From Ramicandelaber brevisporus (lineage: Eukaryota > Kickxellomycota > Ramicandelaberales > Ramicandelaberaceae), in assembly GCA_025201865.1 (NCBI GenBank), contig MU602915.1, positions 8,736 through 21,409 of the forward strand: DNA of 12,674 nt, given 5' to 3'. The notes below the pieces were generated by a model that saw only the letters and a program-made list of their open reading frames with translations, was not told the origin of the DNA and did no database searches. Below, piece by piece: positions 7,331 to 12,674 of this stretch. How positions within the stretch are numbered: position 1 is the first letter of the stretch; each line of letters begins with the position of its first letter. The position numbers and the translations under genes were made by a program.

Positions 7331-7793
7331 CATCGATACTACTAGGACTGAGTCTCTATTAGAGTGTGCGCCACAGTTAGTCAGCATCATCAAATTAACA
7401 TTGTTTTTTTGTTTGTTTTTTTTCCTTGCTTTGCCTTTGGTGGATCATCTGTCAGTTGGTGTTTTTTTGATAGCATATCGGTGCTTGTGTGTGTGTGTGG
7501 CGTGTTCTCTCCTCTCGATTCAACAGTGTTAAATATTGGTTGCTGTTCGGTCGATCGATCTGCTTTATTAGCCGCTTTCTTTCTTCTGCAACGTCATTGT
7601 CATCCATAGCGCGTGCTCTGTGTGTATCCTGGATAGTTGATTTGTTGATACACACTCCTTCTCTTTTTATAGCCCTACTGTGGTACAACTGTCTTCCCCC
7701 TCTCTTTCACTCCTTCTCCATTATTGGTAGTATCCGACACAACACATCATATCACGCTATAACTGTTACAATAGTACAATATTACTACCAACA

Positions 7794-10501
7794 ATGCAGT
7801 CACAGCAGCAGCAGCAGCAGCCACATCAAAACCAACAAAACCCACAGCAAGGTGCTCACCCCCAGACTGCGAGACCAGCTGGTAACGCTCCATTCCAGCC
7901 TGCAAACATGGCCAACTTTGATGCTCAACAACAACAGCAACAACAGATCAATATGATGGCAGCAGGCGCTCATCCTCACCCAATGATGCAGCATTTCCAT
8001 CAACACATGTCGCCTGGTTCATTCCCTGGTTCCACTACTGCTGGTGGACAAGGCGCTGGTAACGTTGCTTCGATGGACCATCTTGCTTCATTGATGGCTG
8101 CCCAGCAGCTGTATGGAGTTCCACCCAACGTGCAGCTAGCCCATCTTGCTCAGCAGCATCAACAGCAGCCGCACATGCCGCAAATGCATTATGCTGGACA
8201 GCGCCAGTTGAATCCAGCTGGTCAACAGCCACAGTCACAGTCACAGCCACTCCATCAAAATCAGCCAGCAGCTCGCCCCCAGCAGCCGCAGCATCCACAA
8301 CATCAGTCGCAGGTACAGTCGCCGCCACAGGCAGGATTGATTCCGCCTCACATGTCTCCGTTTGGCCACCCAGTCGCTGCCGGAGCTGCAGCTGGTATTC
8401 CACCACATATGCCGATTCCAACTCAGCCGCAGTTTATTCAACAGCATGGAATCCCAATGCAAGTGGCGGCTCCTCTTCAGCCAGCAGCACAGCAGGGACA
8501 GCAGCAACAGCAGCAGCAGGGACAACAACAGCAGCAACAGCAGCAACCAGCACTTAGCATGCGCACAGTGTATATTGGAAATGTACGCAGTGATACGCCA
8601 GTTGAGAGTGTGATTGATATCATTAGAACTGGACCAATCGAGTTTATCAAGCAAATTGTGGAGCGCAATTGCATATTTGTTACATTTGTTTACCCAGAAA
8701 ATGCAGAGGATTTCATCAATCAAACAACCTCAACCAAAAAGGTGTTTTTCGTCAATGGAAACGAATTGCGATTTGGATGGGGCAAGGCATCGCCTCAGTC
8801 GCCCCAGATTGTATCCGCCGTTCAGCAGGGTGCCTCGCGTGCTGTGTTCTTGGGAGGTATTAATGACAACATCACAGAGGAGACTATTCAGGAAAGATTG
8901 TCGACATTTGGACAGATTGAACGAATCAGAATTCAGAGAGATAAAAACAATGCATTCATTCACTTCTTTGGAATTGCAGATGCCATTAGATGCGTTACTA
9001 CATTGTCTGCAGATGCTTCCTGGAAAGATTTCAAAGTCTCGTATGGAAAAGATCGATGCACTTTTGTCCCCAAAGATGTTTATTTACAGCAGCAAACCAC
9101 TCAGCGTAAATCCACAGCCCAAGCCACGCTCCCGCCTCCTGTCATCCCCCTCGTACCCATCCATCTTGACACTGGTGTCCCCTCCAATGCCTCCAGCGAC
9201 CCTACTTCGCTTGCCATTGACACTGCGAACACTAGCCAGTCCCCTCTAGAGCAAGTCTCTTCTGCGGCTGCTGCAACCAATACTGCAGCTGTTGACGCTT
9301 TCACTGGCGAGGGTGGACTGCTTCCGCCGGTCACAAACTCTGCACTCAAAAATGTACACAATGCAGGCACTGCTCTTCCTCCCATCCCTGCTAAGAATGC
9401 ATCTGGTGCTCAAGAGTCGACTCCACCACCTACTCTGCCTGCATCTCAGCCAGCTCCATCCACGCAGACTGCTTCTGCCCAGCCACTGCCACCGACATCT
9501 GCATCGTCCGCTGTCTCGTCTCCGCCTGTCCCCGCCGTGTCTGGCTTGATGTCGCCCGAACCAACATTTGGCTTCAACCCAGCTGCGGCTGGTGTCGTTT
9601 CCGCTGCATCGCCTGCCAGTGCTGCAGTTCAGTATGGACAGGGCGAGCCCGGTGGATTCCTATCCTCCATCCAGCATCCAAATCAGCCGTCGCCACTTCC
9701 ATCCTACGAGGGCAATCGCACAGTTTATTTGGGCAACATTCATCCAGAGACTACCTGCGAGGAATTGTGCAATGCTATTCGTGGAGGCATGCTTCACAAT
9801 ATCAAGTATTTGCCAGATAAGCACATTGCGTTTATTTCGTTCATTGAGCCAGCAGCAGCAGCCCAGCTATATCACATTGGAACGTACCAGGGCATCATTG
9901 TTCGCAACCGTCGACTGAAGATTGGATGGGGTAAAAATACGCCTCTCCCAACATCGGTGGTCAATGCAGTCAGTCAGCTGGGTGCAACTCGTAATGTGTA
10001 TGTTGGCAACCTGGATTCAGCCATTGACGAGGCCAAGTTAACGCAGGATTTCTCACAGTTTGGAGGCGACATTGAGTTCATCAACATGCTGCCTGAAAAG
10101 AGATGCGGCTTTATTAGCTTTACTCACATCATGGATGCAGTCAAAGCTGTGGAAAATATGCGACAGCATCCTGACTACAAGCCTTACAAAATCAACTTTG
10201 GTAAAGACAGATGTGCTAATCAGCCACGCCCTCCAAAAGGCGCAGCCAGCTTGAACAACGCAATGTCATCCATCGTGTCTGAACAGCAACAGGATGTAAA
10301 CGCGATGATGCCTGCTCAAGATGGAAGCATTCCACAGCAGCAGATGCCATTCCCAGCTGATCAAGGCGCTACTATTGGCGGTATCGTTGATCCCCAGCAG
10401 CTCTATCTCTTCCATCAGCAACAGCAACAACAGCACTTTGCTCAGATGTATGGTGGAATGGCAGCTGGCGGCCCTGGAATGATGTACAGTCCAGGCGCTC
10501 A

Positions 10502-10533
<32 letters not shown>

Positions 10534-10544
10534 CACCTCAGTAA
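7794..10544 (+). CDS. MRN1: MRN1/Nrd1(Msa2)-like RNA-binding protein with four RRMs
   Basis: This 916-residue frame carries four RNA recognition motifs in the pattern of S. cerevisiae Mrn1 and S. pombe Nrd1/Msa2, cytoplasmic mRNA-binding regulators. RRM1 (about 257-333) has RNP2 VYIGNV (259-264), RNP1 CIFVTFV and ends FGWGK (327-331). RRM2 (about 349-424) has VFLGGI (351-356), AFIHFF and ends YGKDRC (417-422). RRM3 (about 642-716) has VYLGNI (644-649), AFISFI and IGWGK (710-714). RRM4 (about 733-809) has VYVGNL (735-740), GFISFT and FGKDRC (802-807). The N-terminal 255 residues are rich in Q, P, H and M. A P/S/T/A linker of about 220 residues separates the RRM pairs, and the C-terminus is Q/G/M-rich; such tails favour condensates. 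It is longer than the S. pombe and S. cerevisiae relatives because of these inserts. The ATG sits in ACCAACAATGC, a good context. The leader is unusually long and CU-rich. The family call is firm; targets are unknown. Confidence 0.93.
8498..8547 (+). repeat. CAG/CAA glutamine tracts before RRM1
   Basis: Mixed CAG and CAA codons encode three glutamine runs separated by glycine, just upstream of RRM1. Length variation between strains would be expected. Confidence 0.8.
10501..10535 (+). repeat. CAG-rich glutamine tract at the C-terminus
   Basis: A run of mostly pure CAG codons, then CAA, encodes about eleven glutamines followed by PPQ and the stop. It is the purest CAG run in the window, so the most likely to vary in length. 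Confidence 0.8.
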
Positions 10545-10850
10545 TTCCTTGGTTCATTTCATGTCTCTTTTTTTCTCTTGTCCCGTTTACAACCTCTTTC
10601 TCTCTTTTTCTCTTTCTTTCCTTCCTTTCCTTCCTTTCTTTTTATTTCTCGTTAATATCCTTTTTAATAGTTTTTTATAACTTTTTCAATCTAACTTCTC
10701 CTTACTCTTCACTGATTTTGTGTGCTCATGTTATCTTTTATTGTTATGATTGTTTCCATTTTATTTCACTAGCACAATTGTTCCCCTCTATCTGTTCATC
10801 AGTTTGGTATTTGCATCGCTTGATAACCTTTATTTTTTTTAATTTTAACA
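10545..10850 (+). other. 3' flank of the MRN1-like gene, T- and CT-rich
   Basis: After the TAA at 10542-10544 the plus strand is strongly T/C-rich, with TTCC and TTTC repeats (about 10610-10645) and then AT-rich sequence with TTAATATCC, TTTAATAG and TTTTTTATAAC (10650-10685), where the transcript may end. No AATAAA is seen, and no gene is recognised. Confidence 0.45.
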
Positions 10851-10964
10851 ATGAACTTTTTCTTGTTGTACTTGTTGTGTTACACAGCTCAAAGTTATGC
10901 ACAAAGTGCAGAGAGTGCCAGTTTACTGCAAAACAATGTGTTCCACAGTTCAGTGAAAAATTAA
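10851..10964 (+). CDS. Candidate 37-residue secreted peptide or uORF
   Basis: An ATG with A at -3 (TTAACAATG) starts 37 codons ending TAA at 10962-10964. The peptide begins MNFFLLYLLCYT, a hydrophobic core, followed by AQSYAQSAESA, with small residues suited to signal-peptidase cleavage after A17. The tail is about 20 residues, LLQNNVFHSSVKN at its end. It matches no family I know. It could be a short secreted peptide, a uORF of the downstream PHD gene about 770 bases away, the start of a longer spliced gene, or chance in T-rich DNA. Confidence 0.22.
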   Translation: MNFFLLYLLCYTAQSYAQSAESASLLQNNVFHSSVKN

Positions 10965-11504
10965 AGTTAGTGTTTCCTCAGAGTGTTCCAGTGTCAGTTG
11001 GTCCCAACGAAGACAACAGCGAGGTTACGTGGACAACGAATTGCGTTTGGATGACGCTGTGCCGTTTGCCTGAGGGGGAAAATGCAGGTGAAGTGCACGT
11101 TCACTCACAGCTGTTGCTGTTGTAGTTGCTGCTGTTACTGCTGGTGGTGGTGTATTGTGCCACTCGATTTTAAGTCGCGCTGTTGAAATGGAGCGGCGGG
11201 TTGAAAGGGGGAAAGCGGGTCACAGCAACTCGCGCAGCGCTGAAGGCAGAGAAGAGAGTTTGGGTTCTGCCCAGCTTGCGGCTGCTGCTGCGTTGCATTC
11301 TCTCCTCTGTTCTCGATTCCACTCGCTCGAATTTTTCACTTGTTCTTTTCTTCTGCTGCTGCTGCTCTCCTATTCGCTCGCTCGCTCCACTCAACTTCCA
11401 CAACAACAGCAACAGCAGCGCTCGCTCGCTTTCCACCATTGTTGACACCGCTCCACAACAGCCGACACCGTGACCTCTACTTCGTCGGGCACACACCACG
11501 CGCA

Positions 11505-11507
<3 letters not shown>

Positions 11508-11541
<34 letters not shown>
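11508..11541 (+). repeat. (CA)n dinucleotide microsatellite
   Basis: About sixteen CA units, nearly uninterrupted, flanked by CGCGCACAAA and AAAAGCACGC. A typical polymorphic microsatellite. Confidence 0.9.
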
Positions 11542-11544
<3 letters not shown>

Positions 11545-11614
11545 CACGCTCGCTAGAATACACATTTGGCACAGCTGGCAGGCAGCAAAAGCCATCATCA
11601 ACATCCACATCATC

Positions 11615-11642
11615 ATTGTTATTAATATTGTTATTAATATTG
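11615..11642 (+). repeat. 12-base tandem repeat ATTGTTATTAAT
   Basis: Two perfect copies (11615-11626 and 11627-11638) followed by ATTG. The ATTAATAT core is AT-rich and lies about 100 bases before the PHD-gene start, so it could include promoter sequence. Confidence 0.85.
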
Positions 11643-11696
11643 CTGGTGTCCATTGAGCAGCAACACCAGAGTTTATTCAGCACGACATTGCCACAA

Positions 11697-11728
11697 CATC
11701 CATCCATCCATCAATCCATCCATCAATC
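11697..11728 (+). repeat. (CATC)n repeat directly before the PHD-gene start
   Basis: CATC units with interspersed CAAT, ending a few bases before the ATG at 11735. It is probably in the 5' untranslated region. Confidence 0.75.
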
Positions 11729-11734
11729 TAGTTC

Positions 11735-12674
11735 ATGAGCAGCCCTGGCGAACAACAAATACAGACAGCATCGACAGCATTGACAGACGAAGTTGTGTTG
11801 GAATCCGGCATGGCAACGGCAACTCCACGGCGGTCGGCTCGCAAACAGGCATCGTCGGCTGCATCAGCGTCATCAGTGTCATCGACAGACTCCGTCAGCA
11901 GCACTACACCGGCACGGCAGACACGCTCGACTCGAGCAGCAGCAGCGGCAGCGGCGGCGGCGGCGGAAACATCATCGGCAGCTGTATCGGCACATGATGT
12001 ACCGGCATCAGCCAATGAGAACGAGAGCGAACAGACGACAGGCACCACAACAGCAGAAGACACAACAGCAGAATCCACAACAGACGCTACAACGGAAACC
12101 GTTGATGGCGAGACGAATGCTGCCGATGATGTTGATGTGCTGCCGACTCCAGCAGCCATTGCACTCACCGCAACATCCACCAACGAGGACAACATGTTGG
12201 CAGAGCCAGCATCAGAAGCAAGTTCAGCAGCCACAACCACCGACGCGCGGCCAGCAAAGAGACTGCTGCGCCGCAAGTCCGTCATCCAGTCGGCCACAGA
12301 CGACGACGACGACGACGAAGATGATGACAACGACAACGACAACGACAATGTCAGCGAATCCGCCTCGGTATCTTCGCACAGGCGTCGCAGCACGCGAGGC
12401 ACAGCAGCAGCAGCAAACACAGCAGCAAAACCAGCATCAAAATCAGCCAACAGAAGCGGCAGCGAGCGGTCGGTGTCAGCTCGGCCGCAGCGCAGCCAGC
12501 AGCGCAATCCCGTCCAGGAGAGCTCCGATGACGAGATGGATGCGGACGAAGCAGACTCTGATGGCGACAGCGGCAGCGGCGACTCTGACGGCGGGGACGA
12601 GAACACGGTCTGCTGCGTGTGCGGCGACGACCGCGAGTACGGCGAGAACAAGATTGTGCTCTGCGACGGCCACG
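11735..12674 (+). CDS. PHD-finger chromatin protein (AF10/BRPF/JADE-like), 5' part only
   Basis: The frame starts at an ATG six bases after an in-frame TAG and stays open to the window edge: 313 codons plus one base. The first 285 residues are disordered: RRSARK and RQTRSTR basic clusters, an alanine run (about 69-78), Thr/Ala-rich sequence, an acidic run of D, E and N (189-205), and further Arg/Ser and Asp/Ser/Gly stretches. From residue 290 a PHD finger begins: VCCVCGDDREYGENKIVLCDGH. C293 or C294, C296 and C310 fit the first zinc ligands. The DGH after the cysteine resembles the AF10/AF17 finger, where GC and a VHQxCYG element follow. Such proteins read histone H3 tails or join acetyltransferase or Dot1-type complexes; which one applies cannot be judged without the missing part. 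Introns inside the disordered part are not needed. A long opposite-strand frame over the same DNA is its shadow. Confidence 0.82.
   Translation, partial: MSSPGEQQIQTASTALTDEVVLESGMATATPRRSARKQASSAASASSVSSTDSVSSTTPARQTRSTRAAAAAAAAAAETSSAAVSAHDVPASANENESEQTTGTTTAEDTTAESTTDATTETVDGETNAADDVDVLPTPAAIALTATSTNEDNMLAEPASEASSAATTTDARPAKRLLRRKSVIQSATDDDDDDEDDDNDNDNDNVSESASVSSHRRRSTRGTAAAANTAAKPASKSANRSGSERSVSARPQRSQQRNPVQESSDDEMDADEADSDGDSGSGDSDGGDENTVCCVCGDDREYGENKIVLCDGH
12299..12349 (+). repeat. GAC/AAC repeat encoding an Asp/Asn run in the PHD protein
   Basis: Six GAC codons, then GAA/GAT and an alternating GAC-AAC series, giving an acidic tract. Acidic runs are common in histone-contacting proteins, but this could simply be repeat expansion. 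Confidence 0.8.

Larger units (their letters stand above)
5949..7793 (+). other. Long CT-rich leader or promoter region upstream of the MRN1-like gene
   Basis: No supported gene was found on either strand. The region contains a perfect 12-base tandem repeat (6069-6092), a TTTTTG array (about 6366-6400), CT tracts (6536-6580 and 7035-7070), a CAGCCAGCAG direct repeat (about 6738-6760), a long T run (6861-6872), a CAT/CAC repeat (about 7279-7330) and a TG run (7486-7500). The last 50 bases before 7794 become AT-rich and end CTACCAACA, a good context for the ATG. Short upstream ATGs are scattered through it; whether they are transcribed is unknown. Confidence 0.5.
10965..11734 (+). other. Intergenic region and probable promoter or leader of the PHD gene
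   Basis: No domain-bearing frame was found. It starts with sequence of balanced composition (10965-11100), then TTGCTG repeats (about 11108-11150), CTCG/GCTC runs (about 11376-11430), a CA microsatellite (about 11510-11541), a 12-base repeat (11615-11642) and CATC repeats (11697-11728). An in-frame TAG at 11729-11731 fixes the start of the following gene. Confidence 0.5.

Noticed and set aside
7087-7362. Plus-strand frame with a histidine run
   Set aside because: The histidines come from a CAT/CAC microsatellite, and the frame has no other protein-like features.
4286-7793. tRNA or other structured RNA genes in the long gap
   Set aside because: I found no GGTTCGANNCC-type B box with a matching A box, and no clear long hairpin. 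A covariance search was not possible, so weak candidates may be missed.
10718-11125. Plus-strand frame of 135 residues with CTKCREC
   Set aside because: The first half is T-rich DNA. The second half is open for about 78 codons, which chance alone can give, and the cysteines form no known zinc motif.
11155-11616. Short frames on both strands over CTCG, CA and TGC repeats
   Set aside because: Repeat-driven, with no start context or domain.

Overview
The window looks like nuclear DNA from a fungus, most likely a chytrid or another early-diverging lineage. The main reasons are an MRN1/Nrd1-type protein with four RRMs (a family I know from fungi), a CWF19L1/Drn1-type splicing factor, glutamine-, proline- and serine-rich low-complexity inserts, intronless large reading frames, and many microsatellites in the intergenic DNA. 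The species cannot be named from this sequence. There is no sign of bacterial operons, insertion sequences, CRISPR arrays, tRNA or rRNA genes.

Layout, left to right. (1) A minus-strand gene runs off the left edge (1-340). It has a weak cyclin-box resemblance and faces a plus-strand gene across about 135 bases. (2) 475-2460 encodes a CWF19L1/Drn1/Mug161-like protein: metallophosphatase-like N-terminal region, a CCHC zinc knuckle, then CwfJ C-terminal domains 1 and 2. (3) 2621-4285 encodes a seven-helix membrane protein with a GPCR-like layout and a possible reinitiation uORF in its leader. (4) 4286-7793 is a 3.5 kb stretch without a convincing complete gene. It begins with a short reading frame resembling a cytochrome P450 N-terminus, then becomes strongly pyrimidine-rich and microsatellite-rich; it is probably the promoter and leader region of the next gene. 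(5) 7794-10544 encodes a 916-residue MRN1/Nrd1-like protein whose four RRMs are visibly two copies of an RRM pair, between glutamine-rich ends. (6) 10545-11734 is intergenic and contains a 37-residue reading frame that looks like a signal peptide plus a short tail. (7) 11735 to the right edge is the start of a PHD-finger protein of the AF10/BRPF/JADE type, cut off inside the first zinc-binding cluster.

The genes do not form one pathway, but three plausibly act in RNA or chromatin control: spliceosome disassembly or lariat turnover (CWF19L1-like), mRNA binding (MRN1-like) and histone reading (PHD). The two edge genes have no stop or no start inside the window, so a scan for complete reading frames misses them. 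I see no clear new multi-gene system. The best leads are the GPCR-like protein, the P450-like fragment, the unusually long CU-rich leader of the RNA-binding protein gene, and the two truncated edge genes.
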